Positions 17,301 through 26,205 of a DNA stretch of 64,000 nt are shown here, piece after piece. Where the stretch lies: contig CALWLJ010000016.1 of the NCBI GenBank assembly GCA_944381495.1, forward strand, positions 1-64,000, in the 5' to 3' direction. The notes beneath the pieces are model-generated. The model had not been told where the DNA came from and made no database searches. It was given only the letters and a program-made list of their open reading frames with translations. The stretch is from an uncultured Mediterraneibacter sp. GTDB lineage: Bacteria; Bacillota; Clostridia; Lachnospirales; Lachnospiraceae. How positions within the stretch are numbered: the first letter of the stretch is position 1; each line of letters begins with the position of its first letter. Position numbers and translations under genes: made by a program.

Positions 17301-17362
17301 CAAAAAAAGATGCCGTCCGGGAATTTCCCTTCTGACATCTTTGTCTGAACTTGTTTCAGTTC
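17301..17362 (-). promoter_or_regulatory. Leader hairpins with attenuator-like terminator
   Basis: In the 5' leader of the ABC operon, GAACT/AGTTC (17347-17362) forms a small hairpin. Then AGATGTC and GGCATCT pair (17308-17340, one G-U) around an inner GGGAAATTCCC, followed by seven T residues (17302-17308). A terminator between promoter and first gene suggests transcription attenuation or premature termination. I see no match to a known riboswitch or T-box. Confidence 0.6.
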
Positions 17363-17380
17363 TTGTTTTATGTTGGGACT

Positions 17381-17409
17381 ATCATAATCCTTCCACTTCC
17401 ATCTGTCAA
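17381..17409 (-). promoter_or_regulatory. Promoter of the ABC/aminotransferase operon
   Basis: A consensus TTGACA (17404-17409) and TATGAT (17381-17386) with an exact 17-base spacer on the minus strand. Transcription would start near 17374, about 110 bases before the binding-protein gene. Confidence 0.85.
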
Positions 17410-17477
17410 CACAATTTTTCCAGTTTTTCAATATTTTTTTATCACATATTTTAATTTAGAATTTTTCAAGTCTCTCA

Positions 17478-17501
17478 AAAATGGCGGTTTTAAGCCATTT
17501 T
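17478..17501. promoter_or_regulatory. Inverted repeat between divergent promoters
   Basis: AAAATGGC and GCCATTTT flank an 8-base loop and end directly before the -35 box of the GntR gene. It may be an operator for a second regulator or a helper site of the GntR protein. Confidence 0.35.
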
Positions 17502-17502
17502 C

Positions 17503-17531
17503 TTGACATTTTTACGTATTTTCATTATACT
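17503..17531 (+). promoter_or_regulatory. Promoter of the GntR gene
   Basis: TTGACA (17503-17508) and TATACT (17526-17531) with a 17-base spacer on the plus strand. It fires divergently from the operon promoter about 95 bases away. Confidence 0.85.
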
Positions 17532-17552
17532 CATTTTATATTTAGATTGAAA

Positions 17553-17567
17553 ACTGGTCTGACCGGT
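17553..17567. promoter_or_regulatory. GntR/FadR-type operator
   Basis: ACTGGTCTGACCGGT is a near-perfect palindrome of the TGGTC-N-GACCA type bound by FadR-subfamily GntR proteins. It lies about 20 bases after the predicted start of the gntR transcript, where binding would block transcription, so the gene is probably autorepressed. Confidence 0.65.
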
Positions 17568-17588
17568 ATAACAAAAGGAGGAATGCAG

Positions 17589-18272
17589 ATGAGTAAACTT
17601 CTTTATCAGGATGTAGCAGATAAAATAGAAGATCAGATTAAGTGTGGGAAATGGAAAACAGACGATAAGCTTCCATCAGAACGCATACTCGCCCAAGAGT
17701 ACCATGTAAGCAGGACAGTAGTCCGCGAGGCGATCAAAACATTGAATGAAAAAAAGGTAATTATCAATAGACCAGGAAAAGGTAACTATGTCAGCTGTCC
17801 GGACAACGATTCTCTTACATCCCAGTTTGAATCATTGGTCAGCTATAACAATATCTCTATTCCCGATCTAATTGAGGCCAGGGAAGAGCTCGAAGTTGTT
17901 ATTGGAGCACGTGCGATAAAAAACATAACCCGTTCTCAACTGAAGGAAATGACTGTTCTCTATCAGCTGTTAGACAACTCATTATCTGATTCTTCCGCCT
18001 TCAACCAGTATGATTACAGCTTTCATGTAAAACTTGCAGAATGTTCAGGGAACAACTCTCTGAAGATGATCTTTGTATCACTGTATTCGATCACTGGAAG
18101 GAGCAATTACGCCTCTGTAATCAGTACACTACCTGTTCGGCAGGCCGCTCAGAAAGATCATCTTGCAATTTTAACGGCGCTCAAGAGCCGTTCCCCAAGA
18201 AATATGAGTCGTGCAATACGCAATCATATGAAGTGCATACGTGAACATATGACGCTGGATCAGACCTTGTAA
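17589..18272 (+). CDS. GntR-family regulator, FadR subfamily
   Basis: 227 residues from the ATG that follows AGGAGG by seven bases; an ATG two codons upstream lies too close to the site. The N-terminal winged helix-turn-helix (LPSERILAQEYHVSRTVVREAI) covers about residues 30-60, and an all-helical FCD effector domain with DLIEAREELEVVIGARA follows from about 90. FCD proteins often sense organic or amino acids through a metal site. It is divergent from the importer/aminotransferase operon and has its own operator, so it is the likely local regulator. Confidence 0.9.
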   Translation: MSKLLYQDVADKIEDQIKCGKWKTDDKLPSERILAQEYHVSRTVVREAIKTLNEKKVIINRPGKGNYVSCPDNDSLTSQFESLVSYNNISIPDLIEAREELEVVIGARAIKNITRSQLKEMTVLYQLLDNSLSDSSAFNQYDYSFHVKLAECSGNNSLKMIFVSLYSITGRSNYASVISTLPVRQAAQKDHLAILTALKSRSPRNMSRAIRNHMKCIREHMTLDQTL

Positions 18273-18288
18273 ATCGCAATAATATTCT

Positions 18289-18609
18289 TTAAAGTTCATT
18301 CCATGCCTCCCGTATTGACTCAACATCAAGATCCTGTTCAATTTGATGGACGATAGCAGTGCTGTCAACTTCAGCTACACTGACGTTACTCTGATCCATG
18401 TAAACAAAACAGATAAAGCAAAGAATACTTACCACCAGCCGTATGTAGAAGCTGCTGCTCTGAGAATTCTGCTTTTCTGCTTTTTCATCATACAAGTCAT
18501 GATACAGACTTCCATATCTTGGATGTACTGCAGGAATTTCTTGTTTATCATCATACAGTTTTCGCGTCTGCCGAAGAAGTTCTCTTCTTCGGACTTCCGA
18601 ATCATTCAT
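18289..18609 (-). CDS. Hypothetical single-helix membrane protein
   Basis: 106 residues. The first 50 are charged and hydrophilic (RRRELLRQTRKLYDD), one membrane helix follows at about 55-70 (IRLVVSILCFICFVYM), and an acidic outer segment of about 35 residues ends the protein. The basic side inside suggests an N-in orientation. The start has only a weak GGTG site. It is convergent with the GntR gene. I recognise no family; similar short proteins of this layout occur in Lachnospiraceae without known function. Confidence 0.6.
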   Translation of the reverse strand: MNDSEVRRRELLRQTRKLYDDKQEIPAVHPRYGSLYHDLYDEKAEKQNSQSSSFYIRLVVSILCFICFVYMDQSNVSVAEVDSTAIVHQIEQDLDVESIREAWNEL

Positions 18610-18744
18610 ATGATCACCAAATCTGTTTATTGGTTAAATTTATGATGCAGATTCTTGAACTAGAACAACAGTCGCTGTTGATGATTTACCACATGGGATC
18701 TGGAACATGTCCGTTAAATGAAAAATAGATTTGCCTAAGCAATT

Positions 18745-18793
18745 TAAAAACCGGGAGAGCTATCTCTTCTTTCAGAGTATAATCTCCCGGTTC
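18745..18793 (-). terminator. Terminator of the histidine operon
   Basis: AACCGGGAGA and TCTCCCGGTT pair around a 24-base loop, then TTTAAATT follows on the minus strand. It lies about 40 bases after the HisIE stop codon. Confidence 0.75.
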
Positions 18794-18829
18794 ATCTATT
18801 CTTTTATATGTGAATTTCAATGCTGGCCT

Positions 18830-20113
18830 TTACCGGTCTGCCAGTTCGCTGGTGATATCCTCCCAGGTCACGCCGCGCTCAACCATGAGCACCATCGCAT
18901 GATACAGGAAATCACAGATTTCATACTTCACTTCCTCAGGATTAGGATTCTTTGCCGCGATCACAATTTCCGTGGCTTCCTCTCCCACTTTCTTCAGGAT
19001 TTTGTCAATTCCCTTTTCAAAAAGATAATTGGTATAAGAGCCTTCTTTTGGATTAACCTTCCTGTCCTTGATGGTATCATACACACTTTCAAATACCTGC
19101 AACGGATTTTTTGCATCATAATCCGCACCTACAATAGATGTATAGAAGCAGGAACGATTTCCGGTGTGACAGGCAGCCCCGACCTGATCCACCTTTGCCA
19201 GCAGGGTATCTTTGTCACAGTCAACCGCTATGGATTTGACATACTGAAAATGTCCTGATGTCTCGCCTTTTACCCACTGACACTGACGGCTGCGGCTATA
19301 GTAAGTCATCCGTCCGGTCTTCACAGTATGATCAAAGGCTTCTTCATTCATATAAGCCATCATCAGCACTTCATTCGTTCTGTAATCCTGCACGATTACC
19401 GGAATCAGACCGTCAGAATTCAGCTTGAATTCACTGAAGTCCAAAAGGCTTTCAAAAGAAGTCATTTGGATCCCTTCATTCGTACAGATATCCTTGAATT
19501 TATTGAAATCCATATCCGGCTGACTGATAAACTTTCCGGATACCCCTTTTACACCGCCGGATTTTAAAATCCGGAGAATCTCGCTCTGTTCCATAGTATC
19601 TGTGACAACTACACACGGAATATTTGTAACATCAATTACAGAGTTTAGATCGAGACGATGCATGAAAATAATTTCTGAACTGTATTCCTCGATCAGATGC
19701 TGCTGTTTGAATAATGCATCAAAATCATTAAGAGAAACAGCAATCCGCTCTTTTCCAAACCGCTTTGAAACTTCTTCAATCAGATCCTTTGAAATATTTT
19801 TGGAGAAATTCAGCATAGCACGTTTTGCTCCTGCGTACAGAATCTTTTTAACGTCCTCCGCTCTTCTTATATTTCCTCCTGCAATCATAGGAATACTGAT
19901 CACACGGTTTATTTTTTTCATCAAATCGATGGACTCGTCATGTTCCTCATCTGAGTTAGAAAGGTCAAAAACGATTAATTCGTCAGCTCCTCTCTCACAG
20001 TACTGTTTTGCCAGTTCAATGACGTCATCAGAGAGAACCGTGTCGTCATCAAACCATCTTACCGCCTTTCCCCTGCCAATGAAAATACAGGGGGTCAGTC
20101 TTTTATAACTCAT
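18830..20113 (-). CDS. hisIE: HisIE with N-terminal degenerate HisF-like domain
   Basis: 427 residues in three parts. Residues 1-215 resemble HisF/HisA barrels ([23 protein letters not shown]), but the usual PCLDV strand with its catalytic Asp reads PCIFI, and the second half is poorly conserved. Residues 220-330 are the HisI phosphoribosyl-AMP cyclohydrolase domain ([38 protein letters not shown]). Residues 340-427 are the HisE pyrophosphohydrolase domain ([20 protein letters not shown]). It catalyses steps 2 and 3 of histidine synthesis. The barrel is probably not catalytic. It is last in the his operon. Confidence 0.9.
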   Translation of the reverse strand: MSYKRLTPCIFIGRGKAVRWFDDDTVLSDDVIELAKQYCERGADELIVFDLSNSDEEHDESIDLMKKINRVISIPMIAGGNIRRAEDVKKILYAGAKRAMLNFSKNISKDLIEEVSKRFGKERIAVSLNDFDALFKQQHLIEEYSSEIIFMHRLDLNSVIDVTNIPCVVVTDTMEQSEILRILKSGGVKGVSGKFISQPDMDFNKFKDICTNEGIQMTSFESLLDFSEFKLNSDGLIPVIVQDYRTNEVLMMAYMNEEAFDHTVKTGRMTYYSRSRQCQWVKGETSGHFQYVKSIAVDCDKDTLLAKVDQVGAACHTGNRSCFYTSIVGADYDAKNPLQVFESVYDTIKDRKVNPKEGSYTNYLFEKGIDKILKKVGEEATEIVIAAKNPNPEEVKYEICDFLYHAMVLMVERGVTWEDITSELADR

Positions 20114-20141
20114 TATGTTTTATCCTCCTGTTGTATGTATG

Positions 20142-20732
20142 TTACAGCGACCCCTTTGTAGACCATACCCCGCTAATACGTGGTTCACTGGAAGTAGCCA
20201 TATCCAGAGATTTTCCGAATGCTTTGAACAATGCCTCAGCCATATGATGATTGTTTCCTCCGTCAAGGATCTTTAAATGAAGATTCATGCCTGCACTATA
20301 GGAAACAGCATAGAAAAACTCACGAACCATCTCTGTATCCATTCCGCCCAGCTTCGGTACAGTAAACTCTGCCTGGAAGTTCAAATATGGCCGTCCTGAC
20401 AGATCAACAGCCCCAAGAGCAAGCGTCTCGTCCATGGGCAGAATAAAATACCCATAACGGCGGATTCCCGCCTTGTCCCCAAGAGCTTTTTGAATTGCCT
20501 GTCCAAGGACAATTCCTGTATCTTCAATCGTATGATGGCTGTCCACCTCCAGATCGCCGCTGACTCTCACATCCAGATTAAACAGCCCGTGACGGGCAAA
20601 TCCATCCAACATATGATCAAAGAAGGGAATTCCTGTATCGATATTATTCTGGCCCTGTCCATCCAGATTGATTGTAACAGTGATATCTGTTTCTTTTGTT
20701 GTCCTGGTACAGCTTCCGATCCGTTCATCCAT
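20142..20732 (-). CDS. hisB: Imidazoleglycerol-phosphate dehydratase
   Basis: 196 residues, the usual length of monofunctional HisB. Metal-binding motifs are clear: PFFDHMLDGFARHGLF, DSHHTIEDTGI and NNHHMAEALFKAFGK. It removes water from imidazole glycerol phosphate in histidine synthesis. AGGAGG lies before its ATG, three bases after the hisD stop, so hisD and hisB are cotranscribed. Confidence 0.96.
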   Translation of the reverse strand: MDERIGSCTRTTKETDITVTINLDGQGQNNIDTGIPFFDHMLDGFARHGLFNLDVRVSGDLEVDSHHTIEDTGIVLGQAIQKALGDKAGIRRYGYFILPMDETLALGAVDLSGRPYLNFQAEFTVPKLGGMDTEMVREFFYAVSYSAGMNLHLKILDGGNNHHMAEALFKAFGKSLDMATSSEPRISGVWSTKGSL

Positions 20733-20735
20733 GAT

Positions 20736-22031
20736 CTATTCCTCCTCGAACCGTACTTTGATGGAATTTGCATGTGCGGTCAAATGCTCCGCTTCTGCAA
20801 ACTTCTCAATGTCTGTATGTATCTCTTCCAGTGCATCCCTGGAATAAGAGATAATGCTGGACTTTTTAATAAAGTCATCTACAGAAAGGGGCGAGAAAAA
20901 TTTTGCCGTTCCATTGGTCGGAAGGACATGGTTAGGCCCTGCAAAGTAATCTCCCAGAGGCTCGCTTGAATATTCCCCGATAAAAATAGCTCCTGCGTTG
21001 CGGATCCTGGTCATGACATCAAAGGGATTTGCAGTCATAATTTCCAGATGTTCGGACGCTATTTCATTAGCTGCATCGATGGCGTCCTCCAGTGTCTCTG
21101 CCACCAGAATATGGCCGTAGTTGTCCAGGGACTTCTGGATGATTTCTCCTCTTGAAAGTTCCCTGATAAATTCATCCGTCTGTGCAGAAACTTTTTCAGC
21201 CAGCTCCATACTGGTAGTAACAAGAATCGCGCTTGCCAGCTCATCATGCTCTGCCTGAGAGAGCAGATCCGCTGCCACATAACGCGGATTTGCCGTCTCA
21301 TCTGCAAGTACAAGGATCTCGCTGGGCCCGGCAATGGAATCAATACTCACATGTCCGTATACAGCTTTTTTTGCCAGAGCAACATATATATTTCCAGGAC
21401 CAACAATCTTGTCAACCTTCGGGATACTCTCTGTACCATATGCCAGAGCCGCAATGGCCTGAGCGCCTCCCACTTTATAGATTCGGTCTGCTCCTGCCTC
21501 TTTAGCTGCAACCAGCGTTGTTGGCGTCACTTTTCCGTCTTTGCCCGGAGGAGTGACCATTGTAATCTCATCCACTCCGGCAACTTTCGCAGGCATAATA
21601 TTCATCAGCACAGAGGACGGATAAGCAGCTTTTCCGCCGGGGACATAGACGCCTACCCTGTGGAGTGCTGTGACCTTCTGTCCCAGTATCGTTCCGTCCG
21701 GACGGCTGTCAAACCAGCTGTACTGCATCTGTTTTGCATGATAGGACTCAATGTTCTTCAGTGCTCTGCGTATAATGCCCAGCAGCTCCTCGCCAACTTT
21801 TTCATAAGCCTCGCTGATTTCCTCATCTGTGACAACAAGTGTTGACGGGTTGATCTCCACCCCATCAAATTTCTTCGTATATTCAAATACTGCCTGATCC
21901 CGATTCTCCTTCACATCATCAAGGATTCTCCGGACACTCTCCTCATATTCTGCATAACTGTTGGGGCTTCTCTTCAGAAGATCCTCCAGCAGATTTTTCT
22001 TTGTACTTTCATCCAATTTCTCAATTCGCAT
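20736..22031 (-). CDS. hisD: Histidinol dehydrogenase
   Basis: 431 residues, full length. Signatures include [48 protein letters not shown] and GPNHVLPT. The enzyme carries out the last two oxidations of histidine synthesis using NAD and zinc. It starts two bases after hisG and is followed by hisB. Confidence 0.97.
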   Translation of the reverse strand: MRIEKLDESTKKNLLEDLLKRSPNSYAEYEESVRRILDDVKENRDQAVFEYTKKFDGVEINPSTLVVTDEEISEAYEKVGEELLGIIRRALKNIESYHAKQMQYSWFDSRPDGTILGQKVTALHRVGVYVPGGKAAYPSSVLMNIMPAKVAGVDEITMVTPPGKDGKVTPTTLVAAKEAGADRIYKVGGAQAIAALAYGTESIPKVDKIVGPGNIYVALAKKAVYGHVSIDSIAGPSEILVLADETANPRYVAADLLSQAEHDELASAILVTTSMELAEKVSAQTDEFIRELSRGEIIQKSLDNYGHILVAETLEDAIDAANEIASEHLEIMTANPFDVMTRIRNAGAIFIGEYSSEPLGDYFAGPNHVLPTNGTAKFFSPLSVDDFIKKSSIISYSRDALEEIHTDIEKFAEAEHLTAHANSIKVRFEEE

Positions 22032-22033
22032 AT

Positions 22034-22678
22034 CTAATCCTCCCTAACTAGCTTTCTCAGTTCTGAGATCAGTTCCCGGATCCGGTCGTTTTCCATACGC
22101 ATACTGACCGGATTGACAATCATCCTGGCAGACAGAGGGCACACTTCCTCAAGTACGACCAAACCATTTTCTTTCAGCGTGGATCCTGTCTCCACGATAT
22201 CAACGATAACCTCTGACAGCCCCACAATAGGAGCCAGCTCAATAGAACCATTCATCTTGATTATTTCCACAGTCTGATGTTTTTTATTATAGAAATAATC
22301 CTTTGCAATATTCGGATACTTGGTTGCCACACGGATCCGTTCATGATGCTTTAGAAGTTCTGCCGCATCCTGATACCCGCATACGCACATTCTACATTTA
22401 CCAAATCCCAGATCAAGTACTTCATGCACTTTTCTTCCCTCTTCGATTATCGTATCTTTCCCTACAACACCGATATCCGCCGCTCCATATTCTACATAAG
22501 TGGGAACGTCCGGCCCTTTGGCCAGAAAGAACTTCAGCTTTAGCTCCTCGTTTGTGAAAATCAGTTTTCTTGAGCTTTTATCTTTCATCTCCTCACACGT
22601 GATTCCCAGTTTTTCAAGCATCTCCAGAGTTTTGCTGGCGAGCCTGCCTTTTGTGAGGGCAAATGTCAAATATTTCAT
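22034..22678 (-). CDS. hisG: ATP phosphoribosyltransferase, short form
   Basis: 214 residues, so the short HisG without the C-terminal regulatory domain. Motifs include [32 protein letters not shown] and the PRPP-binding [14 protein letters not shown]. Short HisG works only with HisZ, whose gene lies 15 bases upstream in the same operon. It catalyses the first step of histidine synthesis. Confidence 0.97.
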   Translation of the reverse strand: MKYLTFALTKGRLASKTLEMLEKLGITCEEMKDKSSRKLIFTNEELKLKFFLAKGPDVPTYVEYGAADIGVVGKDTIIEEGRKVHEVLDLGFGKCRMCVCGYQDAAELLKHHERIRVATKYPNIAKDYFYNKKHQTVEIIKMNGSIELAPIVGLSEVIVDIVETGSTLKENGLVVLEEVCPLSARMIVNPVSMRMENDRIRELISELRKLVRED

Positions 22679-22693
22679 AACTGTACTCCTTTA

Positions 22694-23941
22694 CTACTTC
22701 TTTGCCGTATCAATGACCTTTTCTTCTCCGGTAACCAGATTTACCATTTCAATCTTAAGGTCGTCCCTGAGATAAAGCATGCTGACAACAGAAGACCGTT
22801 TTCCATATGCTTCAAACTTCTCACGCCCATCCTCACTCTCCCGCTTCATCAGCAGGATATTCTTTCCCTTGTTACGGAAATTTCTCGCCATGGAAACAGC
22901 CTGTCTCTCTGTTTCCTCTGTATAAACGATCAGATTACGATGTTCAGCGGGCGTCTCGATCTTCTGACGGTCCATTGCGCTGAGCAGCTCGTCAAGGATA
23001 ATAGCAAATCCGATAGACGGTGTATTTTTCCCGAATTTTTCCAGGAGATGATCGTAACGTCCTCCTCTAACTACTGCATCGCCTGTTCCATATGTATAAG
23101 CCCTGAAAACAATACCACTGTAATATCCGTAGCTTCCAGTCATACTGAGATCAAATGTAATATGGTCCTCAGCCCCATACAGTTTCAGAAGATCGTAAAT
23201 ATGCTGCAGACGGGTAATGGCAAGTCTTGCCTCAGCACTCGGCGCCACAGCCGCAGCCGGCTCAAGTATCTCCGGGCCGCCCATCAGTTCAGGCAGTATG
23301 CGAAAAGCCTCCTTCACGGCTTTCTCCGCTTTCCTGTTATCCAAAATCTCTTCTACGCCGAAATAATTTCTGTTCACGATCAGAGTCCGGATTTCCTCTT
23401 TTTCCGCTTCTTCAAGATCCGTGCTTTCCAGCAGGCTGTGAATAAAATCCACGTGGCCGATATTAACCTGAAATTCCTTCAGCCCGATTTTCTTTAACCC
23501 GTCCACCACCATGGCAAGCATTTCAGCATCAGCCTCGATCGAGTCGTCGCCGATCAGCTCGGCTCCCAGCTGTGTATTCTCCTTCAGCCTTCCCTGGTAA
23601 CTGCTGTGATTGATAAAAGTATTGCCTGCATAGCAAAGATGAAGAGGGAAGTCTTCATTCTCAAACAGCGTTGCGGCAGCCCTTGCAATAGATGGTGTAA
23701 TATCCGGACGCAGAGAAAGGATATTGCCGTCTCTGTCAAAAAATTTATAAAGTTCCCGAGTGGAAGTAGAGCCGATTTCCTCCCGGAATACGTCGTAATA
23801 CTCAAATGTAGGGGTCTGAATATCCTGGTATCCGTACTGATGCAGCACGGTACTCAGCTTTTTCTGGAGTGAGATTTTTTTCTCGCATTCTCTGTTGTAA
23901 ATATCTCTGACACCTTCTGGTGTATGAAGTTTCTGTTCCAT
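22694..23941 (-). CDS. hisZ: ATP phosphoribosyltransferase regulatory subunit
   Basis: 415 residues resembling a class II histidyl-tRNA synthetase (TPEGVRDIYNREC, ISLRPDITPSIAR-type motif 2 region, GGRYDHLLEKFG), but directly upstream of a short HisG, which marks it as HisZ. It should lack tRNA charging activity and make HisG active and histidine-sensitive. The C-terminal 90 residues are a variable domain. It is the first gene of the his operon, with a perfect promoter 50 bases upstream. Confidence 0.92.
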   Translation of the reverse strand: MEQKLHTPEGVRDIYNRECEKKISLQKKLSTVLHQYGYQDIQTPTFEYYDVFREEIGSTSTRELYKFFDRDGNILSLRPDITPSIARAAATLFENEDFPLHLCYAGNTFINHSSYQGRLKENTQLGAELIGDDSIEADAEMLAMVVDGLKKIGLKEFQVNIGHVDFIHSLLESTDLEEAEKEEIRTLIVNRNYFGVEEILDNRKAEKAVKEAFRILPELMGGPEILEPAAAVAPSAEARLAITRLQHIYDLLKLYGAEDHITFDLSMTGSYGYYSGIVFRAYTYGTGDAVVRGGRYDHLLEKFGKNTPSIGFAIILDELLSAMDRQKIETPAEHRNLIVYTEETERQAVSMARNFRNKGKNILLMKRESEDGREKFEAYGKRSSVVSMLYLRDDLKIEMVNLVTGEEKVIDTAKK

Positions 23942-23993
23942 TTATGTTATCTCCTTTCACTTTACCGTGCTAATACGTTAAAATCCATCTGTC

Positions 23994-24022
23994 ATTATAC
24001 GAATTTTCCCCTTTTCTGTCAA
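23994..24022 (-). promoter_or_regulatory. Promoter of the his operon
   Basis: TTGACA (24017-24022) and TATAAT (23994-23999) with a 17-base spacer, both boxes perfect. The -35 box overlaps the stop codon of recU. The leader of about 45 bases is too short for a T-box. Confidence 0.88.
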
Positions 24023-24552
24023 TCCCTGAGATTGAGATCCTTCTGTATATATTCGAGATAGGGAATAAAAAAACCGTTCTTCATTTCCATGAACCATCCC
24101 GGCTCCAGTTCATCAAATCGAAAGCTCTTCCTTCCGCCCCTGACCGATCTGTCCCAGAATTTTCGAATTTGTTCATATCTCATATAATACAGCTCATCCC
24201 TTGTACTGTAGTAAATAAGAAGAAAAGCTATTCCATTCTGTTTCTCGAATCTGTCCATAAAATCCATCTGATGCTGATGCACATTCTGAAGAGGAAATGT
24301 ATCGGCACTGCATTCTTTTGCGTCAAAACATACAGGAATCCCCTGGACCGCACCGATATAATCCACTGTACTGATCTTATCAAAGTAAGCCAGCGTAATA
24401 TGACGGTGCTCCTTGTCGATTTTCACAGGAGTAATAGGGGTCGGAATCTTCTGGATCAGAGCCAGCCCGATCTCCGCGTACCTTTCATTGGTGCGGTTAA
24501 TAAGCTCCTCCAAAGTAGATCCCCGAAGTCCTCTCGAATTCCATGTAGCCAT
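24019..24552 (-). CDS. recU: RecU-like Holliday junction resolvase
   Basis: 177 residues matching RecU: RGSTLEELINRTNERY near the N-terminus, then the nuclease core with VDYIGAVQGIPVCFDAKEC, HQHQMDFMDRFEKQNGIAFLLI and FRFDELEPGW. Catalytic Asp and Glu-Lys are visible in VDYIG and FDAKE. The enzyme cuts Holliday junctions in recombination and works with RuvAB, also encoded in this window. One base separates it from the pseudouridine synthase gene upstream. Confidence 0.85.
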   Translation of the reverse strand: MATWNSRGLRGSTLEELINRTNERYAEIGLALIQKIPTPITPVKIDKEHRHITLAYFDKISTVDYIGAVQGIPVCFDAKECSADTFPLQNVHQHQMDFMDRFEKQNGIAFLLIYYSTRDELYYMRYEQIRKFWDRSVRGGRKSFRFDELEPGWFMEMKNGFFIPYLEYIQKDLNLRD

Positions 24553-24553
24553 G

Positions 24554-25612
24554 TCACATCACCCCGCAGTCCCGGCATATAGTCTCAAAAAGCTCCGGGA
24601 GAGGCGCTGTAATTTCCATCCCGGACAAGGATTCGAGCTCTCCCCGACAAAAAGGCATACACAGGCGGTAAGAATGAAGCAGCTGAGATTTCAGCCCATA
24701 TTTCCTGCAGAATATATCATTCACCTGCCGGTCGCCATATTTATAATCTCCGATAAGAGGATGCCCGGATGAAGCCAGATGAGCCCGGATCTGGTGAGTT
24801 TTCCCTGTAATCAGATGAACTTCCATGAGAGTAATATCAATTGTTTTCTCAGCAGCACGCCATTCCGAACGATCTGCCTCTCCATTTTTCCGAAAAATTC
24901 TCCCTTGTCTCAGCGGCCTGTATTCAGTAGCAACAAGCGCCGCTCCTTTTACTGGCTCACGGGAAACTGATACCCGGTTAGTCTTCTCATCCTTTACCAG
25001 ATATCCTTCAATATATCTGGCTTGACGAACCGTTCCTTTTACCAGACAGAGATAGTACTTTTTCATGGATCTTTCCCGAAACATGGCGCTTAAGTCCTGA
25101 AGTGCCGTTAAAGTCTTTCCGGCAGCCACAAGCCCGCTGGTATTTCGATCCAGACGATTGCAGACGGACGGGCGGAATGTTCGCAGTTCCTCCTGGCGCA
25201 GCTGTCCGCTGTCCAAAAGATAGGCAATCAGATATTCTACAAGAGATACATCCTCTGGTTTTGCCTTCTGAGACAACATTCCAGCAGGCTTGTTTATAAA
25301 AATAGTATGCGCATCCTCATAGATTATGTCCAGTTTCCCCGCATCTAAATTCATCCCTTTCGTTCTATCCCTGCCATCCTGCTTTGCGTCTACATCTGAG
25401 AATTTGTCTATTGTCTCATCCGAAAGAAAAAGTTTCACCCGATCTCCCAGGGAGAGAATCTCTTTTCCTGTGGCTTTTTTCCCGTTCAAAGTGATATTTT
25501 TCTTCCGCAGCATCTTATAGAAGAAACTTTTTGGCGCCTGTTTCATATATTTTCCAAGAAATTTATCCAGACGCTGCCCTGCTTCGTTGTTACCTATCGT
25601 TAGTTCTTTCAT
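24554..25612 (-). CDS. RluA-family 23S rRNA/tRNA pseudouridine synthase
   Basis: 352 residues. Residues 1-70 form an S4-type RNA-binding domain (AGQRLDKFLGKYM), and the rest is the RluA catalytic domain with the catalytic aspartate in CNRLDRNTSGLVAAG near residue 152 and the closing motif THQIRAHLASSGHPLIGDYKYG. It isomerises uridine in rRNA, most like RluC; the exact site cannot be told. It begins a block of RNA-modification genes. Confidence 0.9.
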   Translation of the reverse strand: MKELTIGNNEAGQRLDKFLGKYMKQAPKSFFYKMLRKKNITLNGKKATGKEILSLGDRVKLFLSDETIDKFSDVDAKQDGRDRTKGMNLDAGKLDIIYEDAHTIFINKPAGMLSQKAKPEDVSLVEYLIAYLLDSGQLRQEELRTFRPSVCNRLDRNTSGLVAAGKTLTALQDLSAMFRERSMKKYYLCLVKGTVRQARYIEGYLVKDEKTNRVSVSREPVKGAALVATEYRPLRQGRIFRKNGEADRSEWRAAEKTIDITLMEVHLITGKTHQIRAHLASSGHPLIGDYKYGDRQVNDIFCRKYGLKSQLLHSYRLCMPFCRGELESLSGMEITAPLPELFETICRDCGVM

Positions 25613-25626
25613 AATCCTCCTAAGCT

Positions 25627-26205
25627 TTACATGGAAATATTCAGGATTACATTACGGATTGCTTCCTCCCGCTCTTTCGTATCCTCTTTTTCCACTGCTG
25701 CAATATTATTCAGCCCCTCTGCCCGTGCTGCAAAAGGTTTATACTGGTTCAGTATCTTTACCGTCAGACCGGTAAACTGATTCTGAGCAAGTATGCTTCG
25801 AATGTGTTTTGCAAGTTCATCCAGATTTACCTTACTGTAGTGTGTGTATCCATAAATATTATGTCCAGAAATAACGATACAGTCCACTGGCATGATCTTT
25901 TCCGTACTAGTGATTACCATGTCATAGCAGACTGTAAGATTTCCGGTCCTTTTTGCAATATCATCCGCCATCTTTCTGTCTATAGAACCATACGGAAATC
26001 TTGCAATCACTCCCACAAGCGCCTTTCCCGCCGGCAGGCAGCCAAGGATTGCAACCACAGTCAGCAGATTCAGCCTTGTATGTGTCTGACTGTATCCAAG
26101 GAAAAAAATCGCCGCCACAATTCCAAAATATATTACCGTTCGGATGATTTCTACTTTTTTCTTATAGTCCAGATATCCTGGTGTACCTTTTTCTATTTTC
26201 TTCAT
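25627..26205 (-). CDS. Hypothetical membrane protein, two helices
   Basis: 192 residues. Two helices at about 20-40 and 46-65 (VIYFGIVAAIFFLGYSQTHT, LLTVVAILGCLPAGKALVGV) are followed by a soluble domain with an alpha/beta look (YDMVITSTEKIMPVDCIVIS, SILAQNQFTGLTVKILNQY). Its start overlaps the stop of the short-chain dehydrogenase gene by four bases, so it is cotranscribed. I recognise it only as a conserved Lachnospiraceae type without a known role. Confidence 0.75.
   Translation of the reverse strand: MKKIEKGTPGYLDYKKKVEIIRTVIYFGIVAAIFFLGYSQTHTRLNLLTVVAILGCLPAGKALVGVIARFPYGSIDRKMADDIAKRTGNLTVCYDMVITSTEKIMPVDCIVISGHNIYGYTHYSKVNLDELAKHIRSILAQNQFTGLTVKILNQYKPFAARAEGLNNIAAVEKEDTKEREEAIRNVILNISM

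Noticed and set aside
18830..20113. Calling the fused gene a working hisF
   Set aside because: The catalytic aspartate strand is altered, so only the HisIE activities are supported.
23942..24018. T-box or other riboswitch before the his operon
   Set aside because: The leader after the promoter is only about 45 bases, too short for a T-box, and no specifier or terminator is seen.
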